Source: JAVBNT01 sp031551355
GTDB taxonomy: Bacteria; Vulcanimicrobiota; CADAWZ01
DNA: 42,250 nucleotides
Assembly (NCBI GenBank): GCA_031551355.1
Contig: JAVBNT010000046.1
Location: 1 to 42,250, forward strand
Direction: 5' to 3'
Shown here: positions 7,705-15,898 of the stretch, piece after piece
Layout: each line of letters opens with the position of its first letter
How positions within the stretch are numbered: position 1 is the first letter of the stretch
Translations under genes and position numbers: made by a program
Notes under the pieces: generated by a model
What the model saw: only the letters and a program-made list of their open reading frames with translations
What the model was told of the DNA's origin: nothing
The model's database searches: none

Positions 7705-8616
7705 ATGGATAAGAGTGTTATTTGTCAGGTTATTGTGTCGTTGCTGATTGTTTTTTTCGTTGTTTTCTATGCTTCAAAACCGGAGAACAGGGCTACTTTC
7801 AGGATCGGTGAAATAGAACTTATTGTTATCAGAGGCGATGAAAAACAGGCTTCCGCCGATGTTTTTGCCGGCTCTTCAGAGAATTTGTCAGCTGCTTTTC
7901 CGGATAAATCATATCAGGAATGCAGCAATTATTTTCTGATCAGGATAGACGGGAAAAATTTGCTTCTTGGTGCCGGCGGCATTGATTCCGATATCGTCGG
8001 GAAACTTGCATCTATCGGCTTTACGCCTGAAAAAATCGATAGAGTTCTCGTTTCGAATATGCAGATGGAGCAGATAGGCGGACTAGTAAAGGACGGTAAA
8101 GCCGTTTTCCCCAATGCGATATTGGACATTAACGAACTTGAATGCAGATGGGTCGAGGGAGAATACGATTTTGAATATCCTTTGACGGATGAAAGGAAAA
8201 GTCTGAGAGATTATCAGAATAAGGTTCTGGATGCGTATAGAGGCAGTATATCTCGTTTTCCTGCAGCAGCACCTGTAGTTGAAGGAGTAATTCCAATGGC
8301 TTCTTTCGGACATACTCCGGGACATACGATGTTTTTGCTGGAATCCAACGAAAAACGTCTTTTGATTTTGGGCTCTTCAGTGCGTTCTCTTAGGCAGCAG
8401 ATAGAGTTTCCGGAAATTTATGTTTCTATGGGAGACGGAGCCGATTTGTCTCCTGAAATTTCCATCAGTTCAAGATTGGATTTGCTTGAATACGTATCCG
8501 GTGAGTCAATCGCAGTTGCTTCGGAAAAGGCACCGTTTCCGTGTGTCGGCTATATTGTCAGGAATAACGGTAAGTATGAATTTCACGGGATGAAATCCGG
8601 TGAGACAATAAAATAG
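7705..8616 (+). CDS. Membrane-anchored metallo-beta-lactamase-fold protein with degenerate metal site
   Basis: An N-terminal transmembrane helix (about residues 5-23) is followed by an MBL fold resembling lactonase/YtnP-type enzymes. The usual H-x-H-x-D-H-x-G-G motif reads NMQMEQIGG at residues 118-126, so all four ligands are replaced. The GHTPGH segment (about 202-207) is intact. The bridging aspartate position reads ILGSSV, and the final His region reads SEKAPFP where H-x-P-F-P-G would be expected. The protein is therefore probably not a metallohydrolase and may be a binding or structural relic facing the periplasm. A terminator follows the gene. The open frame and coding pattern look healthy, so it is not a pseudogene. 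Confidence 0.72.
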   Translation: MDKSVICQVIVSLLIVFFVVFYASKPENRATFRIGEIELIVIRGDEKQASADVFAGSSENLSAAFPDKSYQECSNYFLIRIDGKNLLLGAGGIDSDIVGKLASIGFTPEKIDRVLVSNMQMEQIGGLVKDGKAVFPNAILDINELECRWVEGEYDFEYPLTDERKSLRDYQNKVLDAYRGSISRFPAAAPVVEGVIPMASFGHTPGHTMFLLESNEKRLLILGSSVRSLRQQIEFPEIYVSMGDGADLSPEISISSRLDLLEYVSGESIAVASEKAPFPCVGYIVRNNGKYEFHGMKSGETIK

Positions 8617-8633
8617 GTGCTATTTAATAAAAT

Positions 8634-8672
8634 AAAGAACTCCGCTGAGTGATTCCGGTGGCGGAGTTCTTT
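8634..8672. terminator. Bidirectional intrinsic terminator between convergent genes
   Basis: AAAGAACTCCGC (8634-8645) and GCGGAGTTCTTT (8661-8672) form a perfect 12-bp stem with T-rich sequence on the plus side and A-rich sequence before it. It serves both the MBL-like gene (plus) and uppP (minus), whose stop codons flank it. Confidence 0.85.
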
Positions 8673-8689
8673 ATATTTTTCAAGGAAAT

Positions 8690-9514
8690 CTATTTTATTA
8701 CACCCCAAAAATACAGGCCGAGCATTATTACTCCAAGCGCGATTCTGTAATACATAAATATTTGAAAACTTCCTTTTTTCAGATAGTCAAGCAAAAATTT
8801 TATTACAAAATATCCGCTTATTCCCGCACTTATTATTCCAATGATAAAGATTCCCAGAGAGCTTAGCATTGACGGATCTTTTATCATTTTCAGAGCTGTA
8901 TAAAGTGCTGCTCCACCTATAAGCGGCAGTGATGCCAGAAATGAAAAATTTGCCGCCGTTTCCTTTTTCATCCCCATAAACATTGATACGGTCATTGTTA
9001 TTCCGGATCTGGAAACTCCCGGAATAAGAGCAACAGCCTGGCTGCAGCCGATGATAAATGCTTTTTTAAAATCAATCCCTTCCATATCAAGCTTGTTGCT
9101 TGACATGGATTCGGACATAGCCAGCAATATTCCGAATGCGATAAGGCATATTGCGGCAATCGGAACCGAGTTAAGGTTTTTTTCGATGAAGTCGCCAAAA
9201 ATAAGCCCAATCAGTCCTCCCGGAACCGCCGCCGTAAGAATAAGCCATGGGGTGCGTAATCCCGGGTCTTTATTGATTTCTTTAATGTTTTTCAGACCTT
9301 TTATGAAGTTTTTAAAAAGCTCCACGATCATAGTTCTGTAGTAGATTAGCAACGAGATAAATGTTCCGATGTGGAGTGCCACATCGAAGTATTTGCCGAA
9401 ATAATTCCATCCGGTAATACTCGGTATCAGCATTAAATGGCCGGAGCTGCTAATCGGCAAAAATTCTGTTAATCCTTGCACTATACCAAGTATAAATGCC
9501 TGTAAATTTTCCAT
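8690..9514 (-). CDS. uppP: Undecaprenyl-diphosphate phosphatase UppP (BacA)
   Basis: This integral membrane phosphatase recycles the undecaprenyl carrier for peptidoglycan and other envelope polymers, and in many bacteria contributes to bacitracin tolerance. The family signatures QGLTEFLPISSSGHL near the N-terminus and PGVSRSG about two-thirds along hold the catalytic glutamate, serine and arginine residues. About eight hydrophobic segments and a length of 274 residues are standard. AAGGGGAA precedes the ATG. The amidase gene lies 95 bases upstream on the same strand, so the two envelope genes may be co-expressed. Confidence 0.97.
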   Translation of the reverse strand: MENLQAFILGIVQGLTEFLPISSSGHLMLIPSITGWNYFGKYFDVALHIGTFISLLIYYRTMIVELFKNFIKGLKNIKEINKDPGLRTPWLILTAAVPGGLIGLIFGDFIEKNLNSVPIAAICLIAFGILLAMSESMSSNKLDMEGIDFKKAFIIGCSQAVALIPGVSRSGITMTVSMFMGMKKETAANFSFLASLPLIGGAALYTALKMIKDPSMLSSLGIFIIGIISAGISGYFVIKFLLDYLKKGSFQIFMYYRIALGVIMLGLYFWGVIK

Positions 9515-9609
9515 CTTATAAACTTCCCCTTTTTATAATCCCTATTGTTTTACTTGTCTGCCAGCATTTTTTGGATTATTAAAATTGCACGCCGGTTAAT
9601 AATTTCCTT

Positions 9610-11412
9610 TTATTTCTTCAGGGATTTGAAATAATTCTCTATCCCGTCGGCAATGCTTTTTGCATTGAGTTCTATGCCTTTTGTCGTCGAAAGGTAGTCA
9701 AGATCCTGGGCGTTGGTGATGAATCCTGTTTCAATGAGAACAGAAGGAATTTTTGATTTTGAGAGCACATAAAATCTGTTTTGCTGTGTCTTTCTGTCCT
9801 TGCTGCTGATGTTTTTTAAAATAGAACTGTGTATGCAGCTTGCCAGCCGGCGGTCAATTTCTTTATACCAGTGAGTGGAAATACCCCTTACAGACGGATT
9901 TGAGGATGCATCACAATGTATTGAGACAAAGATATCGGCCTTCATATTGTGGGCTACCATTATTCTGGCGTCAAGCTCCTCAATATCAGTGGAACCGTAA
10001 TAACTGACATCCCTGTCGGTTGTTCTTGTCATCACAACGTTCCAGCCGCGCTGGCTGAGGATCTGGGATGTTTTTTGGGCGATCTTAAGGGTAAGATCCT
10101 TTTCTTTGCAGTTGTAAGAGTAATTTATTGCTCCCGGATCATAACCTCCGTGCCCTGGGTCTATACATATAATTTTATTTTTCTTGGGGAATGAAGTCGC
10201 CCCGGCCTGATCCAGAGCGTTGTTTTCAGGTTTTACTATTTTATCGGCAATTCCTATCAGCAGCTGATTTTTATCTTTGGGAGATGTAAGACTGCATGCA
10301 TAGCTTTTTTTGAGCTCAATAACAATGCGCACTATTTTAGTAGGTTTCAACTGGAATTGAGCGATTCTGATATCTTCCACGAGCTGAGAGTTGACTTTTA
10401 TAGTCTGTTTTTTGCCTATTAGTATTGAATTGTGAATATCTACTATTATGCGGTTGTCAGGCGAGAGGAAGCGGTGGCTTTCATACTGTGCGGGTCCGCT
10501 GAGGTCAACACAAATTCCCAGTCTGTCTTTTGTTTGCGAATGAGTGACTTTTTTGACCCTTGTTTCCGGAAAATTTACGGCGACCGGTGTTGAGGTTTTT
10601 TGGGTAAGAGATAAAGTAATTTCATTATTTTTATCCCGCTTCAGCGGCTGAACTTCAATATTTTCGGCAATGGGTATAACTATCCTTACCATATTGGGCT
10701 GAGTTTTATTCTGACCGTAGGTGATTGTTCCTATGGCATCGTGCTTTATTTCTTTTTTGGACAGTTCCAACTGTTCTTTTGTAAGATGGACATTTTGCAG
10801 ATCAATAACGAATCTGTGCGGATTTTTTAATATTAATGTTGAATAGTCAAAACCTGAGCTGCACTTTATCGTTATCAGGGTGTGTTTTTTTTGCGGAGAT
10901 ACGGCTATATCTTTAAAAACGGGATCCATATATATTGTATCACCGCAATGGCTTATATGGCAGTCTGCTATCAACGGCAGATGTTTTATGTGGATAAACG
11001 GTTCTCCCCTGACAAAAAACGGCGGCGGAGAAAGGCGAATTTCATTTTTTCCGTCTTTTAATATGTTTTGGTTGATGGTTTTGGTTGATAATAAGGTTTC
11101 GGCAGTAATATTTTTTTCATCGTAAGAAATCTTCGTTCCGAGATCAGCAAGGATTTTTTTGGTGTTTTCATCCTTAAGAGATATGTATTTGTCGTTGTAC
11201 TTTGTCTGAATGGCTACCGTTATTTCCGATTTTTTCCCTAATACGTACACGGGAAATTTTTTTTCCTCTATACTGAGGGAAAGAAGGGCTTCTTCACGTG
11301 TTGTATTGTAGTCTTTTTCCTGTAAGTCCTGTGCGCAGCAGACCAAAGAGGTTAGTACTGCTGTCAGGATTATATTGATTATCAACACTGCTCTGAAAAA
11401 TATCTTTTTCAT
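9610..11412 (-). CDS. N-acetylmuramoyl-L-alanine amidase with AMIN domains (AmiC-like)
   Basis: This exported cell-wall amidase cuts the bond between MurNAc and the stem peptide. An N-terminal signal peptide ends near CCAQ. A copper-amine-oxidase-N-like segment (residues about 30-130) is followed by two AMIN-type beta domains (about 160-270 and 285-385; RFVIDLQN and RIIVDIHN strands). From about 405 on is a zinc Amidase_3 domain with IDPGHGGYDPGA (His), the Glu of KEKDLTLKIA, FVSIHCDAS (His) and PSVLIETGFITN (catalytic Glu). AMIN domains usually target septal or polar wall. At 600 residues it is longer than AmiC because of the extra N-terminal part. ATG 11412 was preferred to an upstream TTG. 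Confidence 0.92.
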   Translation of the reverse strand: MKKIFFRAVLIINIILTAVLTSLVCCAQDLQEKDYNTTREEALLSLSIEEKKFPVYVLGKKSEITVAIQTKYNDKYISLKDENTKKILADLGTKISYDEKNITAETLLSTKTINQNILKDGKNEIRLSPPPFFVRGEPFIHIKHLPLIADCHISHCGDTIYMDPVFKDIAVSPQKKHTLITIKCSSGFDYSTLILKNPHRFVIDLQNVHLTKEQLELSKKEIKHDAIGTITYGQNKTQPNMVRIVIPIAENIEVQPLKRDKNNEITLSLTQKTSTPVAVNFPETRVKKVTHSQTKDRLGICVDLSGPAQYESHRFLSPDNRIIVDIHNSILIGKKQTIKVNSQLVEDIRIAQFQLKPTKIVRIVIELKKSYACSLTSPKDKNQLLIGIADKIVKPENNALDQAGATSFPKKNKIICIDPGHGGYDPGAINYSYNCKEKDLTLKIAQKTSQILSQRGWNVVMTRTTDRDVSYYGSTDIEELDARIMVAHNMKADIFVSIHCDASSNPSVRGISTHWYKEIDRRLASCIHSSILKNISSKDRKTQQNRFYVLSKSKIPSVLIETGFITNAQDLDYLSTTKGIELNAKSIADGIENYFKSLKK

Positions 11413-11560
11413 GTAAATATCCAAATGCTGTATTTAAAGTTTTTTGCAGGCGAAGCGCATATAAGGACAAGCGTTCACAGCGGACTTTATTTATAACGGA
11501 TACTTTATTTTACGTCAATTTACACAGATGACCGTTGATATTTAATATTAATTTAAAACG

Positions 11561-11592
11561 ATTGTTCTTCCTGCCTTGTAAGAAGGAACAAT
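11561..11592. promoter_or_regulatory. Imperfect inverted repeat upstream of the esterase gene
   Basis: ATTGTTC (11561-11567) pairs with GAACAAT (11586-11592), and three or four further pairs form across a one-base bulge. It ends 40 bases before the esterase ATG in the 220-base divergent gap between the amidase and the esterase. It may be an operator or leader hairpin. No other signal was identified in this gap, which is AT-rich. Confidence 0.35.
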
Positions 11593-11632
11593 GTTGATGT
11601 GAAAAGAAAAAAACGTTCCTGGAGGTTATAGT

Positions 11633-12997
11633 ATGCACAAAATTTTTAAGTTTCACCCGCCTGAATATTATTCACAGATAGATACTGTACATCTGGTAGG
11701 CTCTTTTAATAATTGGAACAGAGCGCAAATGCCGATGCATTTTAATGATAAAGATAGAACCTGGACTTATGAAATAGATCTTCCTGAAGGTAATTATGCT
11801 TATAAATTTCTGATCAACGGAATAGAATGGCTGCACGATCCAAGGGCGCAGCTCTATCGCCAGAATGAAGTCGGCAGCCTTGATTCCGTGGCTATTATAT
11901 CGGAAACCGGCGGATGTCACGGGAGATTTTCTCCGCTGGCTCCGACACTGGATGATAAAATAGTCATTTATAGTGAAAAACCGGCATGCATAATGTGGTC
12001 CCTTAACGGCTGGCATCCTTCTGCCCAGGGATATCTTCGCGATGATATCCCTAATCTTGAAGTAAACACGCAAAAGATGGGGTATAATCCTGAAAAAGGT
12101 TGTTACGAGGTGACTCTGGGACCTTTTAATAAACGTAAAATACCTGAGGTAATTGTTTATAGTTTTATTTTTGAGGATGGTTCCGTTGATGATAATAACG
12201 GGTTTAACTATTGGCTGCCTGTTGATCTGAAAATAAAAGGCAAATGTTTTGTCGATTCGTTTAAAAGTAATGCCCTGCAGTCGGATAAGCCATACCGGAT
12301 ATATTTGCCGGCAGCGGCCACGGCCAGCAAAAGCTGTCCTCTGCTTGTAATGCTGCATGGATACGGCGGCACTCATCTGGCCGACTGGACCCAGGCGGAT
12401 ACGGTAAAAATGCTTGCCGACAGATATGGAATTGTTGTTTTGTGGGTTGACGGCAATGTTTTTGCCTGGGGGGAAAGTATCCCAAGCTGGTATATAAACA
12501 GCCCGATAATTCCTTTTGCCCAGACGGAGGATTACATCATCAAAGAGTTGATTCCGCATGTGGAGTCGCAATATAATTGTAACGGCACCAGATTTGTCGG
12601 CGGAATTTCGATGGGCGGGTTCGGGGCCTTTTATCTGGCTATTAAATACGGCGGTTTTTTCAAAGCCGCTTCAAGCTTTTCCGCTATTTACAGCCTCTAT
12701 AAATACAGGCGTATCGACGCGCTTAAAAAGCTCGTCGGCGGTGATGAAAATTGGCAGCGTGATATGTATAACGCCATTAAAATGGTCAAAGACTGTCACA
12801 ATACCGATTTTTATTTTATAGTAGGGGATGAGGAAAGAGGAGCGCTCAGGGATAATTTCAGTATGAAACTGGCTATGGAAAAGTATGGGATTACCAACGA
12901 ATTCAGGATTTATCCCGGTGATCATACGAATAATTTCTGGCGTATCCATATTCAAGGGATGATGGAATTTTTCATCAGGCATGTGGAGATCAGTTAA
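11633..12997 (+). CDS. Glycogen-binding domain (CBM48/E-set)-esterase fusion, alpha/beta hydrolase
   Basis: Residues 1-95 form an AMPK-beta/CBM48-type glycogen-binding module: VHLVGSFNNWNRAQMPM, then WTYEIDLPEGNYAYKFLING, W and DP. A middle beta-rich segment (about 100-215) is less clear and may be a second module. Residues about 220-450 are an esterase-D/PF00756-like alpha/beta hydrolase with LVMLHGYGGTHLADW (oxyanion region), the nucleophile elbow GGISMGGFGAF, and a terminal His in YPGDHTNNFW. No signal peptide is present, so it is probably cytosolic. A role in deacylating a glucan or a carbohydrate ester is inference. AGGAGG-like sequence precedes the ATG, and a strong terminator follows. 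Confidence 0.8.
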   Translation: MHKIFKFHPPEYYSQIDTVHLVGSFNNWNRAQMPMHFNDKDRTWTYEIDLPEGNYAYKFLINGIEWLHDPRAQLYRQNEVGSLDSVAIISETGGCHGRFSPLAPTLDDKIVIYSEKPACIMWSLNGWHPSAQGYLRDDIPNLEVNTQKMGYNPEKGCYEVTLGPFNKRKIPEVIVYSFIFEDGSVDDNNGFNYWLPVDLKIKGKCFVDSFKSNALQSDKPYRIYLPAAATASKSCPLLVMLHGYGGTHLADWTQADTVKMLADRYGIVVLWVDGNVFAWGESIPSWYINSPIIPFAQTEDYIIKELIPHVESQYNCNGTRFVGGISMGGFGAFYLAIKYGGFFKAASSFSAIYSLYKYRRIDALKKLVGGDENWQRDMYNAIKMVKDCHNTDFYFIVGDEERGALRDNFSMKLAMEKYGITNEFRIYPGDHTNNFWRIHIQGMMEFFIRHVEIS

Positions 12998-13053
12998 ACG
13001 AAGAGATTTGCGCGTGAAATGTGAGTTTGGCGTAAATATTGAAATAAAAGTTA

Positions 13054-13093
13054 TTGCCTCAAGGCTGTCTAATATGCCTTGAGGCAAATTTTT
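13054..13093 (+). terminator. Intrinsic terminator after the esterase gene
   Basis: TTGCCTCAAGGC (13054-13065) and GCCTTGAGGCAA (13076-13087) form a perfect 12-bp stem with a 10-base loop, followed by ATTTTTG. It lies 57 bases after the esterase stop. Confidence 0.9.
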
Positions 13094-13124
13094 GCTTGAA
13101 TTTTAATAAATGATTTTTATATAC

Positions 13125-13390
13125 GACTCATCCCTATCTCGCAGACTGCTTTGGTTTGCTTGTTTTCTTGCTAAGACGCTCCGGAATCGACCTTAACCTC
13201 AGCAAATTCAAGAGACAAAATGCGAACTCACTCCTACGCTCACGCCGCTCGGCTCCGTCGTTTCGGACATGCATTTTGATGGAATCAGATTAAAATTTGC
13301 TGAGTTAAGGTGCCCAATTCCTCCCGCGAAAGGCAAGAAAACAAGCAAGCCAAACCAACTTATCAGATCGCAAATATCAAGTCGAAATAC
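13125..13390. repeat. Long palindromic dispersed repeat, copy 1
   Basis: This is a non-coding element whose left arm (13125-13210) and right arm (13290-13390) are largely reverse complements. Examples are TTGGTTTGCTTGTTTTCTTG (13151-13170) against the right arm around 13332-13357, and AACCTCAGCAAATT against AATTTGCTGAGTT. An inner pair CAAAATGC/GCATTTTG (13216-13223, 13271-13278) closes a loop ending in ACATGC. A second copy lies at 20327-20600. The outer arms and loop are shared between copies, while the mid-stem sequences differ yet remain complementary within each copy. It could be a structured RNA, a MITE-like element or a nucleoid/terminator element. Confidence 0.8.
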
Positions 13391-13564
13391 TTTTTATTCT
13401 CTATATAAACGGTGCACCTTTTATTGGGGAAAACCATTTATGTTTTGGAAAGTTACTATAACAAGTCCCCAGGTAAACTTTTGTCCAGGAGCTTATTTTA
13501 TAATAAAATTGTCAAACCTTTAGAGACTTTTTACGACTTAAATACGAGAAGAAATATTTAAAAT

Positions 13565-13720
13565 ATCAAGCGGATAAAAATAACCGGCATCGGCGGAGCT
13601 GGTTTTAATATGGTCGGTAGCTTTGCAGAAGAAATTGATAACGCTGATTATATAGCAATAAAGATATTGGAAAAGTTGTATTTTGCTGTGGAAAAAGACA
13701 GGTTTTATTTTGTTGATTGA
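13565..13720 (+). pseudogene. Possible ftsZ-like N-terminal scrap
   Basis: After a stop codon the plus strand reads IKRIKITGIGGAGFNMVG, then ADYIAIKI, and continues to TGA at 13718-13720. The pattern I-K-x-x-G-I-G-G-A-G-x-N-x-V followed about 18 residues later by an x-Y-I-A-I strand is that of the FtsZ N-terminal GTP-binding region. There is no start codon and the match fades after about 35 residues. If genuine it is a broken fragment. Other glycine-rich Rossmann proteins could give a similar pattern. The flanking stretches 13391-13564 and 13721-13814 show nothing else I can assign apart from the AT-rich upstream region of the next gene. Confidence 0.35.
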
Positions 13721-13814
13721 CTTTGTAAAAAAAAAGTATAAAATTACATGTATGGGAAGATTGTTTTGATGAAATATAATTATGTGAAAAGTATTTGTAT
13801 ATGGAGGACTTATA

Positions 13815-14753
13815 GTGAATATTTGGAGATTGCAGACAAAAACATCCGGCGGCTCGAAAGAATATCATATCGGAGAGTATTGTCTTGAAAACAATGCCGC
13901 TTGTATGGGGTGGTCATTGTTAAACACATTAGAAGAAGAAAGGTTAAAGATATACTCTTTTGAAGAATATTCGACTGAGGCTGAGAAATATCCTGAAAAA
14001 GAGTATAGGGGTTTTAACTCCGTGAAAAGACTCTATTATAAGGTTAAGACTAATGATTTGATATGGATGAGACACAAGGGGCAATATTACATTGGTCGTG
14101 TTGGTGAAAATAGCAATTGGTTTTTTAACTCTTCGGAAGAAGCAAGAAAAATAGATGCCTGTAATCAAATAACCGATATTAAATGGATAAAGTCAGGTGA
14201 TGAAAACTCAACTCCGGGTGCCATTTGCACTTCACTCATTCGAGGGCATGCTTTAGAGCAAATCCGCAAAGAAGGCATTAAAGAATATAGCGCTTTGTTA
14301 TATAATAAACTGACAAAAACTAGATTGTATAATGTAAATCTCAATTTAACAGAAAGTAAATTTTATAATTTACTTTCGCCAGATGATACTGAAGATTTAT
14401 TATGTATGTGGTTATATAATAAATACGGCTATATAGTCGTTCCTTCCAGCAATAAAAAAGGAACACAGTTGTATGAGTGTGTTTTATTAAATCCAAAAAA
14501 TGGCCAACATATTTACATTCAAGTAAAAAAAGGTAAAGATGGAATTAATGCCGATGAGTATAAGCACCTTGATGGGGATATTTGGTTGTTGTCAACTGAA
14601 GGAGAAGTTAAAAATGTTAAAAATCATGATGATAAAATACATATTGCCTATCCAAATGAATTATATCATTTTGCCTTGTCTTCAGAAGCTAAATATATAT
14701 TGCCTAAAAAAATTCTTACATGGGTAGAACTGTTAAAAAACAATAATTTGTAG
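13815..14753 (+). CDS. Putative restriction-type protein: PUA/EVE-like N-domain plus PD-(D/E)XK-like C-domain
   Basis: The gene starts at GTG with GGAGG eleven bases upstream. The N-terminal third opens NIWRLQTKTSGGSKEYHIG and includes VKTNDLIWMRHKGQYYIGRV, a strand pattern typical of PUA/EVE-like domains that read modified bases. The C-terminal third has a helix TEDLLCMWLYNKYGYIVV (Glu193), then Y-E-C at 220-222 and IQVKKG (Gln236-x-Lys238), an order resembling Mrr/PD-(D/E)XK nucleases with a Q-x-K core. A modification-dependent restriction or anti-phage role is inference. The gene is visibly more AT-rich than its neighbours and sits beside a repeat and a gene scrap, suggesting acquisition. 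No methyltransferase or helicase partner is adjacent, and I cannot match it to a named family with certainty. Confidence 0.55.
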   Translation: MNIWRLQTKTSGGSKEYHIGEYCLENNAACMGWSLLNTLEEERLKIYSFEEYSTEAEKYPEKEYRGFNSVKRLYYKVKTNDLIWMRHKGQYYIGRVGENSNWFFNSSEEARKIDACNQITDIKWIKSGDENSTPGAICTSLIRGHALEQIRKEGIKEYSALLYNKLTKTRLYNVNLNLTESKFYNLLSPDDTEDLLCMWLYNKYGYIVVPSSNKKGTQLYECVLLNPKNGQHIYIQVKKGKDGINADEYKHLDGDIWLLSTEGEVKNVKNHDDKIHIAYPNELYHFALSSEAKYILPKKILTWVELLKNNNL

Positions 14754-14815
14754 AGTATATAATTAATGTGTTAAATATAACATTAAAAATGCGGATTGAT
14801 TAAGCTCTGTAAACG

Positions 14816-15832
14816 TTACACCTCGTTCCAGTTGCCGCTGAGGCTGCTGTCTGAGTTCGGGTTGTATAAATGGCTGTCGGTCTGAATTATCTGGCCGTAA
14901 TTATTCATCCAGGTGTGATTGAATTTATCGTTTATTTCCACTTGCCTGTTGTAATACGGATCGTATACGGTTCTGACGCCCCTGAGAGTTTCTGACCACA
15001 TATGGCTCGTGCGTTCGCTGCTGCGTTGCTGATTTTCAAACGTTTGCCGGCGTGAATTGTTTATGTAATCAAAAGTCTCCTGCTGCATCCGCGCCATTTC
15101 GCTGTTATGCCTGCTTTGTGACTCCTGAGACCGTCTTATAAAGTCGTCCCTTGATTTTTGCGATTGGCTGATAAAATCTCCTGTAACTTTTTCCCATTCC
15201 TGATTGCGCCGGATGGTGCCTGCCAAGGCGTTGAACTCCTTTACCATTTCCGGCTTGGGTCTTTTTGCATTTCTGTATGTGGCCATGTAGGTGCTCCAGG
15301 AACCCATTCTGCCGGCAAAAGGGTTTGCCGAAACCATTCCGTCGGCAGTGATTGCCAGTAATTCATTGACAATTTGTCCGTTTAAATTATATTCGGCAAT
15401 TACATTTGCCGTCTGATTAAGACATTCACAGTAGGGATTAACCTGTCTGAGCATTGCAGTTTTTTGATTGAATTGCTGCTGCTCCTGAGCGCTCATTTGC
15501 ACATCTTCGGATGATAATATTTTCAGTCCGGGAAATTGCCTTTGGTAATCAGGCAAGATGAAACTGGAGAAAAATTGCAGCGGCGGCATCATCGGCACGG
15601 AATTAGACATCGTTCCGAAGAACGGCGTTGACATTTCATTGAAAGTTCTTGACGGTTTCAGCCAAAATTGTTCCTGGCCTTGAGGATTCCATATTTTTAT
15701 CTCATATGAAACCGAGGCGCCGTCCTGCATTGACCAGTTAACATTTGACCACGATTCCCAGCTTTGCGGTATTTCCATTGTCAATATCGCTGCTTTCGTC
15801 ATTTGGTCGTATAACTGAACCTGTTTGGCCAT
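14816..15832 (-). CDS. Conserved-type hypothetical protein, glutamine/serine-rich helical middle
   Basis: Function unknown. The N-terminal part (1-110) contains several tryptophans and a beta-rich IPQSWESWSNVNW segment. The middle (about 205-270) is a charged, Gln/Ser/Arg-rich helix, possibly a coiled coil, with repeated SQKSRDDFIRRSQESQSR-like heptads. The C-terminus (about 280-335) has VRTVYDPYYNRQVEI, then NHTWMNNYGQII and a NPN...LSGNW finish, which looks like a small conserved beta domain. There is no signal peptide. AAGGA precedes the ATG. It lies 66 bases downstream of the small membrane protein gene and is probably co-transcribed with it. Confidence 0.75.
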   Translation of the reverse strand: MAKQVQLYDQMTKAAILTMEIPQSWESWSNVNWSMQDGASVSYEIKIWNPQGQEQFWLKPSRTFNEMSTPFFGTMSNSVPMMPPLQFFSSFILPDYQRQFPGLKILSSEDVQMSAQEQQQFNQKTAMLRQVNPYCECLNQTANVIAEYNLNGQIVNELLAITADGMVSANPFAGRMGSWSTYMATYRNAKRPKPEMVKEFNALAGTIRRNQEWEKVTGDFISQSQKSRDDFIRRSQESQSRHNSEMARMQQETFDYINNSRRQTFENQQRSSERTSHMWSETLRGVRTVYDPYYNRQVEINDKFNHTWMNNYGQIIQTDSHLYNPNSDSSLSGNWNEV

Positions 15833-15898
15833 TTTTTATTCCTTATAATTTATTGGATTTCTCTGTTAATATTGTTGGGCAGTATGCGTTTCTTCAAG

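Noticed and set aside
11672..12571. 299-codon minus-strand open frame opposite the esterase gene
   Set aside because: It is a shadow of the well-supported plus-strand esterase, with no ribosome site or recognisable motif.
13269..13523. 84-codon open frame across the right half of palindromic repeat copy 1
   Set aside because: It lies inside the structured repeat, has no ribosome site and resembles no protein; the repeat explains the open frame.
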